Shown here: in pieces, positions 1 through 10,532 of the stretch
How positions within the stretch are numbered: position 1 is the stretch's first letter
Layout: every line of letters begins with the position of its first letter
Source: Amorphophallus konjac
Taxonomy: Eukaryota; Streptophyta; Magnoliopsida; Alismatales; Araceae
Reading direction: 5' to 3'
DNA: 64,000 nt
Assembly (NCBI GenBank): GCA_022559845.1
Contig: CM040123.1
Location: 322,257,933 to 322,321,932, forward strand
Notes under the pieces: model-generated
Seen by the model: the letters and a program-made list of their open reading frames with translations, nothing else
Databases searched by the model: none
Told to the model about the DNA's origin: nothing
Position numbers and translations under genes: made by a program

Positions 1-66
1 GTACCAATAGGAAAGGGCACGCGAGGGTGCCAAGGGGAAAGGGGTAATCAAATGAAAAACGAAAAG

Positions 67-85
67 GGTCCCACCGTGATCGCCA
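67..85 (-). other. primer-binding site of left-edge Tat-like element
   Basis: On the minus strand this reads TGGCGATCACGGTGGGACC, three bases after the end of the LTR at 89. It matches the site at 17521-17539 behind the LTR of Tat-B. A TGG start and the position just inside the LTR are what a tRNA primer site requires. The priming tRNA is probably an arginine type, but this was not checked. The rest of this element lies left of the window. Confidence 0.8.
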
Positions 86-754
86 ATTTGTAGATCTCTA
101 ATTTAGAATAATCCACTTAAAAGAAATATCAATAAAAAATGATAACAATAATAAGCATGAGCACGAGGTGCTAAGGGGAGTGTGTGATCGCCAGAGACAC
201 GAGTGCCTCAAAAATATAATAATGAAAACATGGGAGAGATGATCGCGAAAAATACCTCAAAAGTGCGGGGATGTGAGTGCTTCCTTTCTCTTCAAATCGG
301 CCGGCCGATGAAGAGAGTTCTTCCTTTGATTACCCTTGCAAAACAAAGACAACACCAATAAAGAAATTGCATTAGATATGTGGTGAGTGTAGCATCAATT
401 CCTAAATAAAGATGAGCATGAAATCATGGTGAAGAACACACCTTAAGGGTGTTGGCCCTTAAACCCCTATGCAAAAAAAGGGTGTGGGAGATATGAATGC
501 ATGTAAAAAAAAAAATATAATGGGGAAAGAGTGCAAGAGATGCACTAAAGGGGAGATCTCAATATAATTGAGAGGAAAATCAACACAATAATGATGAAAT
601 ATATGATGCATGATGCATGAATTATGAAGATAAGAAATAGAATAAAAAGGAGATAAGATAAAAATCTTGTTTGTGGTCCCTTTGGCTTGATGCTCGATGG
701 AGAGAAACTTCAAAAGATGGGATGATGACTTGATGTGAAGAAGCCTCCTTAGCC

Positions 755-1012
755 GATGCCACCTTCGGTTCCTGTAAAGAAAGAAAACAAACAGAAGAAG
801 AAGGAGAAGACAGAAGAAGAAGGGGAGGAAGAATACAGAAGAAGAAAGAAGGAAAAGAAACAGCACAGAAGAAGAAAAAGAAGACAGAAGGAGAAAGAAG
901 AAAAACGTGGGAGGGAGAAAAGGAGAACAGAAGAAACAAAAACATAGAAGAAGAAGAAGAAAAAAAACGGAAGAAGAAAAAACAAAAAAAAATAAGAAGG
1001 AGACCGGAAGCC
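755..1012. repeat. GA-rich (purine) tract inside LTR
   Basis: About 250 bases of nearly uninterrupted GAAGAAGAAGG-type sequence. On the minus strand it is a pyrimidine tract like the TTCTTCTTCC stretch at 16840-16980 in the Tat-B LTR, so it is probably part of the transcribed R-U5 leader. It produces long spurious Phe/Ser/Leu-rich and Lys/Glu-rich reading frames, which are not genes. Confidence 0.85.
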
Positions 1013-1283
1013 CAAGTAGGAGAATAAGAACCACCCCTTAACAGAGCTACAGAAGTTCTATTAAGGATAGAAGAAGAGATAAGAAGGAAAGAGTCCAATG
1101 GAAGAAAAGATAAGAAGGGAAAAGAGCCCAAAGAGGGGAGGATTAAGCTGGGCAAGAACCCAAACGAAGTAGGGACTCTCTGGGGAAAGGCTGCGTTCGT
1201 TCGGAACATAAAAGTGAAACACGACTTGGTTCAGGGCGTCAATTGTTGAATTGACGACCTGCCTAGAGGGCGTTTCTCAAAAA

Positions 1284-1562
1284 CACGCCTTAGACTAAGG
1301 CGTCTCTTCCTGGATCAATTTTGGAAATAAGTCTTTCTTTTATTTGAAAATTCTGAAACACGCCTTAGGAAGAGGCTTTATTTAAAACACGCCTTAGGAG
1401 AAGGCGTTATTTATTTGAAACACGCCTTAGGAAGAGGCTTTATTTAAAACACGCCTTAGGAGAAGGCATTATTTAAAACACGCCTTAGGAGAAGGCGTTA
1501 TTTATTTGAAACACGCCTTAGGTGAAGGCTTTATTTAAAACACGCCCTAGCCCAGGTCGTTA
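1284..1562 (-). repeat. tandem CGCCTTAGG-AAGGCG hairpin units
   Basis: About seven units of roughly 29-36 bases repeat the core ACACGCCTTAGGAGAAGGCG followed by TTATTTA. CGCCTT and AAGGCG are inverted copies, so each unit can fold into a short hairpin. A similar CGCC/GGCG motif is dispersed in Tat-B (16285-16560 and 17915-18150), so it is a family-specific motif rather than random satellite. Confidence 0.8.
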
Positions 1563-2018
1563 ATTCTGAAAAATTAGAGAAAATATCCAAAAAAATCCAG
1601 AAAAATCCAGAAAATAGAGAAAAATAGGAAAAGAGGAGGAAAAGTGAGAAATCCAAGAAAAGTGGGAAAAAAACACTCAAACAAAGTTAATTTGAGGGTC
1701 AAATTGGGGCATTACAAGGCAATATGAGATGTACTCACAGTAACGTCAATTTTGGCGTGTCTACATCATCATCTACGCCTCAGCTCCAAGTCAACTCCAG
1801 ATCACCCTGAGAGGCATAAAATTGACTTCGAGGCTAATCTTATTAGCCAAGCCATCGACAAGAGCATATGCCTACCACCAGACTGCATACAGTTCTCCTG
1901 TGCATCAGAGGAGCACAAGGTTGAGCCACTTATAACACTTGTCGTTACCTACAAGTGACAACTCAGAAATAAGAAGAAGGCTAACAGGGATAAGCCCATT
2001 GTCTTCTACAAGGGGGAC

Positions 2019-2430
2019 ATGGCCCCTCAAGCCCCACCGGTGGATGACTTCGGCTGGCGCAAGCGAGCCGATGATACTCCTGAAGTAGTCCAAATAATGG
2101 ACGACCTACCGCAACACATTCGGAAATTGTGCCTAAAGCAACACATTCCCCAATGGCAAGATTCCACACAACGTAGGTACTTTTGCCGGTTGGGTCCGAG
2201 GGAAACCCCTGTTCTCCCATAAAGATACTAGGGGACTCGGCTATGACCAAGACATGGACTTCTGCATCTACTATGCGGTCAACATCGTAAGCCTGACACA
2301 TCCAGTCGACGACCAGACCAAGGTCGATGCAAAATTCGACAGCTCCGGGGGCAAGGAAGAGGAGATCCTAATCTCGCTTCCCGCCAAGGCCAGCACCCTA
2401 GTGTTGGATGCACTCCTGATACACGATCAT
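2019..2430 (+). pseudogene. coding-like remnant, not recognised
   Basis: Two adjacent + frames (2019-2222, then about 2254-2430 after a frame change) have protein-like composition: a basic/acidic segment beginning MAPQAPPVDDFGW, then an acidic segment. Neither matches a family I recognise, and both strands are open in parts. Position beside Tat-type elements suggests a piece of a retrotransposon upstream ORF or 3' region, but that is only a guess from context. Confidence 0.2.
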
Positions 2431-3076
2431 CTTTCTTATCTTTTTGATCTTCTTTTCGTTCTTGGTTTATTCGATTTATTAAGTGCGTGGGCGTGCCAGT
2501 CACCAAAGTGACAATATTTTCGGGGTTCAAGACTAGGAGAGTCTGAAACCACGAATGCGCTCCGTCTAACTAACCAGACGATGTAGGTATCGGGTTGGGA
2601 CTAAAACCCTCCGTGCCATAAAGGTCACGTCGTTAATTACATCTCTCCGGAAGGGAGAAAACCTTTGATTAAATGCTAGGAGAAGGGGCCCTCGGGCCTA
2701 AAATTGACATTGATAAAGAGGAGTAATGAAAATTCTGAATTTTAGTGAAAACATCCCCCATCGAGGGGTAAACATCTGAACAAGGCCGGTCATTAATTGA
2801 CCAATTTATGTTTGGACAAGAGTCCCAATTTGTAAATCAAATGTATGGCAAGCTTGATATTCGGGAGTAGATCCCAATAGAAACATTTCAGACGTAGCGG
2901 GCTATTAGCCTCGGGCAGAGTCAAGCCATGACCATGATGGCATGACCCCAAGGTTCAAGCACGACCTGCAGAGGGCTCATTAATGTTCCCTTTGCATAGG
3001 GTCTAAGGGAGGAGGAGCCCTGAGTCAGATGTTATTAATTTCTTAATGAAGGTTTTATTCACATTTTTGTTGTTAT

Positions 3077-3094
3077 TGCATATATATATATATC

Positions 3095-3140
<46 letters not shown>
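3077..3140. repeat. (TA)n microsatellite
   Basis: Two runs of alternating TA, separated by a short TCTTCA interruption, ending at a TCTTTTATTTC stretch. The downstream run is about 40 bases. It is plain simple sequence with no associated gene. Confidence 0.9.
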
Positions 3141-3141
<1 letters not shown>

Positions 3142-3204
3142 TTTATTTCATGGCTTTTAATGCCCAAGGCCCCCCCGGGGAAAACCAGGCTAAAAGGCCA
3201 AGCA

Positions 3205-3440
3205 AGGGACTGAGTCGACGCTGAGAGGAGGGTAGGTCGACGCATGGCTAGAGCTGGGCCAACCCAGTGCACCATTGTGTCGACGCAGCAGTATGCTGCA
3301 TCGGTGTAGGGGTGGGCACTGGACCATCCCATTGCATGGCCGCGTCGATAAAAAATATGGCTTCGTTGATGCGCGCAAGGCCCACCGGGGGCTAACGGAG
3401 GTAACTGCGTTGACGCAGGGCAAAGCCGCATCGACGCCCT
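3205..3440. repeat. cluster of GTCGACGCA-type motifs
   Basis: At least seven variants of the near-palindrome TGCGTCGACGCA (GTCGACGCTG, GTCGACGCAT, GTCGACGCAG, GCGTTGACGCAG, GCATCGACGCC and others) occur in about 240 bases. Similar clusters occur at 6160-6405 and inside the solo copia LTR at 57560-58830. This suggests the unassigned region contains old LTR sequence. Confidence 0.65.
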
Positions 3441-4060
3441 CTTCGCAGGTGAGCAGAAGTTCCTCATTTTCATTTACTTGTTTGTTTTGTTCATGCTATG
3501 GCTTTATCTTGGGAATTCAAAGGATGTTAAACTCCAGTCTTTCTTTTTTTTCAAATTTCATTCTTTTGATTTTCTTTCTTTTATTCTTTCTTTGTATATA
3601 GAGTGAATTAATGCATGACTTGTATGGCAGGGGGACTCATGACTTTGGAAAATGCAAGCAGTGGCTTTGCAAGCAATCAGAGACCAGTACAGGCATGGGG
3701 CTCAATAATGCGTTTGTGCAGTGTGACCTTGGTACAAGGCGGAGTTATGTACTCGTGTATCGTGGGAGTGTCCAATTGGGCACGACCCAACCTTCTTCAA
3801 CCCACCATTTGATATACCATAGATCATGGCATGCAATCATACACAGGTGGTATATGCATAGGGTTCAATTCGCATGATGGATGCATGGCCCATTGGGGAT
3901 ATTAATGAACTACTCAATGCTAGGGAATGCATGAGTACATGGTTTGATTATGCTCCTGGATATTCAGTAAGTGTTAATGTGAATTGCATGATGGATGCAA
4001 GGTGCTTGATCTATTCTACAGCAGAGATGGCCCCTGGGCAGCAGCGAAGCTCGAAAGGGG

Positions 4061-4153
4061 GTCGACCCATGGTGTCGACCCCTGCGTCTGCCACATGAAA
4101 ACAAAGGGACAGAGCCCGGGCTAAAGGGTGTCGACCCCTAGGGTCGACTCCAT
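4061..4153. repeat. GTCGACCC motif cluster
   Basis: Four or five GGTCGACCC/TGTCGACCCC variants in about 90 bases, like the arrays in the LTRs of the copia element (39908-40165 and 49599-49855). Flanks do not align obviously with those LTRs by eye, so this may be a diverged relative. Confidence 0.5.
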
Positions 4154-6159
4154 ATGTAGCAGACCCAAAATCACATTCTGTTCATGAGGTTATGCAAATG
4201 TGTAGCTTGCTACACATGCAAGTATGATCTCCACATGATTATGAAAAATCTTATCTATTTGGTTATTTGGATAACTGCCACTTTTTGTTTTGTTTTGTTC
4301 TTTTCTTTCTTTCATTTCTTTTGTTTTGAAAATTGGAAGCGCATCCACGGAGATTCCGAGATGGCTCCTAAAATTCAGAGTAAGCCAAAAGTAGCTACCC
4401 TATATCCTCTATTTGGGCAGGGAAAACCCTGAGGGCTGGCCTATGAGGGGACTCCACTAACCCAGGGATGGCTGCATTTACAACCTTGACATATGCATTA
4501 TGTTGCTGCTGGCTTCCTGGCCATCAATATCCATCCCTTGGATGAAGAGTCCTCCAAAGATCATGCTATGGAGAAGCAAACCCCTGGGGACTTGTGGGTG
4601 GTCAAATGAAACTCTTATCGGTGTAAAACTGTAATGTACCCCTTCCCCATGGTAGGTCCATAATTATAAAGAGAAAGCTTCTATGAAATCAAAAGATAAG
4701 AACTGTTGCTCCGGTGCATGAGGTCATGGGTCACGCTTAAGACATTAACGAACCTATGCCCCAAATGGAGGCTTGCAATTGTGATGTTCAAAACACCGGT
4801 ATGCTGCAGACTATGGAGTGCATAGCTAGGACGGAGGCGGGGTTTAGACAATATGCTGGCCCATAGGAAGGCGAAGGCCAAAATATGTTGCAGTGCAAGA
4901 TGCATGAAAAGAATTTGTTGTTGATCCTTGATGGAGAGAGAAGGCAGAAGATATGCATGCATGCGGATTTTTAAGGACCGGACTTCACCAGGCATTCAAA
5001 CAAACAGTAAGGTGCTTGTGTGTTACTGGCATAGACGCCAAGGTGATTCGCATGCAACGCACAACAACCCTTTGATGAGCCAGCACAGAGTAAAAGTGAA
5101 AGCAGATGGGCAACATGTTCCAATGAATTTGGGACCAAGCCAGAATCTCTACAACCCATGGACGTGGGTGAACAGGCAAATGGCTATTTCCCTGGAAATC
5201 TTATGCCTCGAGTAGTGAGTGAGTATGCGCATCAAACAAATAGCAAGCATATGAATCGGGTGCATGGGACAGGTCGGACTCAAGATAACTCATCTAGACC
5301 CATCTGTCTCACTGGGGAAGGGACTTATTTAATTGATATTGCCCATGAGGTTACTCACCCGTTGTAAAGGATCGAGACAGTGCACTCAGAGCTAAGTTTC
5401 CCACTAGATAGCAAAACTAAGCCTGTGCACGAGGCTTCATTCATAAAATCAGAGGGGGAGACAGGACCATGCACCCAATCCATCATGGTTGGATGGGCTG
5501 GTTTCTGAGCCCGCCTACGATATTGCTCTCTCCTTTGATCAATGAAAGAAAACGTTGATGAAAAAAATAGGATAGAATCAGAAGTACTGGAATTAAAAGG
5601 GAATATGTAGAACGAAATATATATGTGTCTGAGCACGGTGAAAAACACATTCATTCATTTCTTTCCACACAAAAGATACATCGTCCCAAGACCAGTATGT
5701 CTGCGAAGTACTCAAACATACAGTGAAGAAAGCGAATAGAAATACAACAAGGAAGAAAGGAAAGAAGGGGGGGGGGGGAGGCGGAGCATTGACTCCCTTC
5801 CCTCCCCAAAGCAGCACCTATTATCTCCCACTCTTCCTCTCTTCTCCTTCACGCTTTGGAGCAGTAGCAGAAAACTCTGGAGATCACCCTTGAGAAGCTT
5901 CGAATAGCCAACAACGGAGGGGGGGGGCTTCTTTAGGGCGCTGCCCTTGTTTTATAGCAAAAGCATGGGGTTTCTTTTCCCTCAAGGCAAGGGGCTAGGA
6001 ACAATCTCCAATCATTGGAGATCTCCTAGCCACGCATCTTTTACGGCCTCCACGCGCCGTCTGGAAGCCAACGTTGTCGTACAGAGCTTGGATCATGTGC
6101 TGCGATCGGATCCCACGGTGGGTACATCTTTTACGCCATTGAGGGTGCGTCGAAGCAGC

Positions 6160-6405
6160 CTGTGAGTTGCGTCGATGCAGCTTGTTACACCTGACAGCTT
6201 TTTGTTCTTTGCTTTTGACTGCGTCGACGTAGGATGTGAGCTGCATCGACGCAATGTTTGATCACCCGGTGGATCTTCTCCTGTGTCTTCAAGCGTGTCG
6301 ATGCAACTGGCATTCTGTGTCGATGCATCCCATTGTCCAGGGCCCTTTTTTGGCTTGCACAGTGCGGTGGGGTCGACGCATCCTTGTGGTTGCGTCGACA
6401 CACCT
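6160..6405. repeat. second GTCGACGCA motif cluster
   Basis: Repeated GCGTCGATGCAG, GCGTCGACGTAG, GCATCGACGCA, GTGTCGATGCA and GGTCGACGCATC variants immediately left of the Tat-A pol remnant. Same motif class as 3205-3440. No ORF of interest spans it. Confidence 0.6.
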
Positions 6406-6450
6406 TGTTTCTCTTTTGTGGCTGACCTCTACCTGACTTCTTGACACCAT

Positions 6451-7141
6451 ATTTTAAGCGTCCACACCCAGTTCAAGAAATTGAGGAGTCTTCGTCGCTT
6501 TCCTGTGAAGACATAAGGGCTGAAGAGGCTCCCCCTGCCTCCCAACCTCTCGAAGAATCCAACTTGGCAAACTCCTGAGGTGGATGGCGCCCAGAACACT
6601 GGCCATGAAGTGTGGTCAGCTTTAGCAGGCAACCCCAGGGAATCTTCAATGCCACTAATTAGCAACTGCCAGCTAGGCACTAGCAAATCAGAACAATCCC
6701 TGCCAGAGTCTAGTAACAATAATTCTCCAGCTCCATCAGCGTCAACTAGTGGCTTCGAAAATCAAGAAGTACACGAAGCTGACACTGACGATGAAGATTT
6801 CATCGACTTCCAACCTGCCCCTCCAGAGCTAGAGGATGGTGGCCAAGCAACCGTTGATGAACTTGTTGAGATCAACTTGGGTGAAGATTAAGCCCACCAG
6901 CCAACATTCGTCAGCGCTCTCCTCACTGAAGTAGAAAAGCAGGACTACAAGCAACTCCTACTCGAATACAAAGACTGCTTCGCTTGGACGTACAAGGAGA
7001 TGCCAGGGCTAGACCCCTCCATCGCAGAGCATGTGCTAGCCATTTCTCCCCTAGTAACTCCAGTTAAACAGCCACGGCGGCATATGCACCATGAGCTGGA
7101 ACTCCAGGTTTCGACTGAAGTCAATAAAATGGCAGAGGTCG
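6451..7141 (+). pseudogene. pol: Tat-A pol, region just before reverse transcriptase
   Basis: The frame ending before 6891 is acidic and ends in VEINLGED; after one stop it continues to about 7140 with the Tat-type lead-in to reverse transcriptase, including YKDCFAWTYKEMPGLDPSIA, and ends in STEVNKMAEVV. The matching Tat-B region at 23165-23420 (INLGTEEDP, FTWSCEDMPRLDP, EEVDKL) confirms the assignment. Gag and protease are missing upstream, so Tat-A is 5' truncated. The reverse transcriptase proper is also missing, because the Tekay fragment begins here and the copy resumes at 11619 in the RNase H region. Strongly decayed and non-functional. Confidence 0.8.
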
Positions 7142-10100
7142 TATAACGCCCGAGAAGATTCTGGGATTAAAATATAGTTATTAAGTAATTTAAAAAGGGC
7201 TTAAAAAGCTATTAAGAAGAATTAAGGATTTAAAGGCCCTATGATTACCAAAGAGCTAAGCCCAATTCAATTAGGCCCAAAGACCAAATTCCAAGACTTA
7301 TAAAACCAAGCCCACAAGACTTGGCCCATATTCTAGCAGCTTAAAATCTTATATTTACAAAATTAAGAGGATAAATGGGCTAAATAAGAAGATAATAAGG
7401 AAAGAAGTTTGAAATAGTCCAAACTCGGTGCCCAACAGTAGAAACGGTCTATTGGGCGATCGCATGGGACATGAAGCGGTCTAGCTCTAGACCGCTAGGC
7501 ACTGCAGATTCCGTGAATGGGAGAAGCCATTAAAGGATGGAAACTTGGGCATCCTAATCACCAAGGATCGATGCTATTCCTTAGTTAGAAGAGTCTAGAA
7601 CTCTTGAGGATCGATCTTACACCCAATAAGGACTCTAGAATCGTTCAAATCCATGAAACCCTAGCTAAATCCTATAAATAGACCTCAGAACCAGCCAGCG
7701 CAACCCTAGAGGTAAGTTTCTTATAGGAATTTGTTCATTTTAGTTATATCTAGCTTTTCTTAAAATTTCATCTTGGGAGATCAAGCCTACAAGGCGATAG
7801 AAGCCTACAAAGACACTGGTTCGGTGTAAACAACCCAGGAAGTCGTGCGACCGACTCAGAAAGATCTACAAATTGGAAGCCCTAAACGAGGTAATTAGAT
7901 ATAGGTTCTTTAGAATAAATTGTTCCTTTTAGTACCCTCTTCTTACCCTCAAAATTTCACATCTTTAGGTCAAGAGAATCAAGAGTTAGGAAGGCATGAA
8001 GTCGCTGGTTTAGCACATGACGTGTAGAAATTAGGGTTAACTTCCAGCCCTAAATTCAAAGCTTAAAGCCCAAAACAGAGGTAGGTTATCTCATGAATGG
8101 CTTAAACTCGAAGTCTAGGATAAAAGCCCTCCGATTTCAGTCGATTTCTTGCATTGTACATCGATAATTTTATGATTTATCGGGACTATGCATCTAGTAT
8201 ACTCCTCATGCATGATACTTAGCTCTAATTAAGTTAAAAGAAGAATTTTCTTATTTATTACATAAACCCATACATATTGTTGGCCTATACTTGTTCTATA
8301 ATGCTTTAGAGTATATTCATGTTTAGTTTCATGTTTGATATGCCCTAGGTTAGTATTTTATTTTATTATTATTGAGTTTTATGTTACCCAGGAAGAAACG
8401 GTCTTCCTGTCGACCGCCAAAAACTTTTAGCGATCCTACGACAGACCGTTAGCACCCATGAAACGGTCACCCACTAGACCATTTACGTTTTTTGATTTCT
8501 ATAATATTGTTAACCCGAAACATATTACAGATTAGCCCTAATTATTATATGCTAAGCCTAGTTAAGAAGGTATTACTCCTGTTTCAAGTGTTATTTTTTT
8601 ATACCTATTTGTGTTAACAAATTACTCTCGAAGATTTCATGTTCTTTGTGTACTTTGGATTATTTTTAACCTATGTTATTTTCATGGCCAAAAACTTATA
8701 TTCTTGTATTTATGGGCACATTTTCATAAGGTTTATGATTTTATTTGATCACTATTTTATCATGATCTCTCTTATCTCAGAGTCATTTTCTTAAGTACAT
8801 GGCACATATCCCGGTATGTCGTCATTAGTTACACCTTTGCACATTAAGTACATAATCTTGGACTTGATAACCTCTCCACTAGATATTCCTCCCAACAGAC
8901 TAGGTAATCTTGTTTCAAGGTCTCCATAAGTCTCCGCGAGCCTGGGATTCCCACTAGGACGCCGAGCTGGTTGTACCATAAAAGCCCAATTGTTTAGAAA
9001 GCACTTTACCAGTGTTTTAGTGAGTTCTAAACCTTAGCAGCCTAATGAATGACCGCCAGAGTCAGTTAGCGGCCTATTGATAGACCCCCAATGTCACCTA
9101 GCGGCCCTACCCTAGACCGCATGCTTCCAGCTTCTCTTTTATCAAAGCTAATTATGTTTAACCCATGGTTTACCTTTGGGTTGAGTATCCTATGATCCTA
9201 GATGATTCATTGAGTATCTAGAACTTATCTTGATTCAAATAAGCCATTAACAAATTATGAAAATTAATGAATGTATCGTTATGCTGCCGAATTCTTTCCA
9301 AAGCATGACCTAGTTATTAATGCATTTCTTGAAATCTCATGATCGATTATTGGTACGTTCTATACCTTGGTTACCTTATCATGGAATTATTGTTGAACTT
9401 GTACATTATTGGCCACATTCGTGGAAGTAGCTTGATTTATACTTGAAGATGCAGTTCGAGTGCTGATGTTCAAGGGCTCTATGCTAGTCCCCTGGGCTGA
9501 TTGTCGAAAACATACTATAAACCATGGGGTATGATGCTACTGGCGTCGCATTGCGCTGGGAGTACTTTCTTTATAAATAAGTGAAGATCCACGAACATGA
9601 ATAAAGATCCACATAAATTCACGAAGTACTTGCTATTAAGCGAAAAGTACTTTCTTGCTTATTACATGACTTTCTAGTGCATAGCCTCCATGGTTATGAA
9701 AAGTACATTCTTGCTACATTCTTGTTCATGGAAAGGCCAAATTTACATTCTTGTTATATACTTTATCAATCATATTTTCGTATCTTGTCATGATCATATC
9801 TTGTTACTTTGGTTTTATTTACATGTTTTACCGCATTTGCATGATTTATCTTATTCTCTAGAGCTAAAATGCTAATCACTTAAACTCGCCTTCATGTTGA
9901 TACGAAGATACCTACTGGGCAAGTGTGCTCATTACCTACTTTCTCAATGTTTCAGGAAGAACTAGTGATTTGGATTCGGATTATACAAGTAGCAGGTCCG
10001 AGAGCGATTGAAGGTTATATGGACGAGAGAAGACTTAGTTATCAATTATCTAGTCAAGTCATGATATAATCTTTATTTTATTGAGTCTAGTAAAGAGAGT

Positions 10101-10283
10101 CAAAGATCTTATATACCTTGAGATTATTTGATAAAGAAATAAAGTTAAAGGATTGAATGAATTAATGGTGGAATTACTTTTATGTGATTGTCTTGCGCTC
10201 TGATTATATTGCTTGCAAGAGGCTTACCATGTCGGCTGTTCACGTTCCCGATTGTTTCTGCTGCAAAATCTCGGGGCGTGACT
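7142..10283 (+). repeat. 5' LTR of the Tekay-type element
   Basis: It begins TATAACGCCCGAGA (canonical TG appears mutated to TA) and ends near GGGGCGTGAC at 10282, just before the primer site. The whole segment up to about 9610 aligns by eye, in pieces, with the second LTR (31027-32543, 38436-38773, 50307-51048, 52242-52303). Shared blocks include GGCCCATATTCTAG, the ACGGTC/GACCGC motifs and the AACCATGGGGTAT stretch. The comparison of the two LTRs reveals the insertions in the second one. Confidence 0.8.
8916..8979 (+). other. conserved hairpin module, copy 1 (Tekay LTR)
   Basis: The block CAAGGTCTCCATAAGTCTCC, then a hairpin CCTGG-(8-nt loop GATTCCCA)-CTAGG at 8941-8958, then GCCGAGCTGGTTGTACCAT. 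The same order of conserved words and the same loop recur at 18455-18515 in Tat-B and at 50307-50370 in the second Tekay LTR, with changed but still pairing stem bases. Function unknown; a structured RNA or protein-binding DNA element is possible. Confidence 0.65.
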
Positions 10284-10290
10284 GTTAAGG

Positions 10291-10302
10291 TGGTATCAGA
10301 GC
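10291..10302 (+). other. primer-binding site, initiator tRNA-Met type
   Basis: TGGTATCAGAGC is the standard plant initiator tRNA-Met complement, here a few bases after the LTR end. It fixes the LTR/internal boundary and the + orientation of the chromovirus fragment. Confidence 0.9.
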
Positions 10303-10532
10303 ATAAGTCTAAGGACCTACTTATTTTTAGGAAGTATATATCGTGTCATAAGTTAAGTCCAAGGCTTTAGGACCCACACCTATGAAACTAGAAAAAAATT
10401 CCCAAACCCATGTAAGAATTGGGCAGAACCCGGGTTGAGCTAGTTGTTTAGAATATATCTTTAAGCAAACTTTATTTAAAATCTATGGAGAATAATAAAC
10501 CTATCATTTTTCTCAGGTACCTCATTCTTACA

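Larger units (their letters stand above)
89..1765 (-). mobile_element. 5' LTR of a Tat-like Ty3 element, leftward
   Basis: Read on the minus strand the LTR starts TGTAGACACG at 1765 and ends in CA at 89, followed by a primer site. Its start matches the start of the Tat-B LTR at 16136, and the stretch around 170-480 (including a GGCCGGCCGAT block near 300) is a diverged copy of 17100-17450. It is therefore the same family in opposite orientation. It contains a purine-rich tract and a run of CGCC/GGCG repeats. Gag and pol would lie left of position 1. Confidence 0.8.
1766..6450. other. unassigned decayed DNA, no gene recognised
   Basis: This stretch lies between the leftward Tat LTR and the first recognisable Tat-A pol sequence. 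It holds a (TA)n microsatellite, clusters of GTCGACGCA and GTCGACCC motifs, a G-run at 5768-5779, pyrimidine runs and only short reading frames. The motif clusters resemble those of LTRs elsewhere in the window, so old LTR or leader sequence is likely. I could not find its ends, a primer site or a paralogue here. Confidence 0.6.

Noticed and set aside
459..1209. Several minus-strand frames of 88-195 codons rich in Phe, Ser and Leu
   Set aside because: They are translations of the GA-rich tract in an LTR; composition is pure low complexity and no motif is present.
3096..3473. Frame of 125 codons on the minus strand
   Set aside because: It contains the TA microsatellite (Tyr-Ile repeats) and motif clusters, with no domain.
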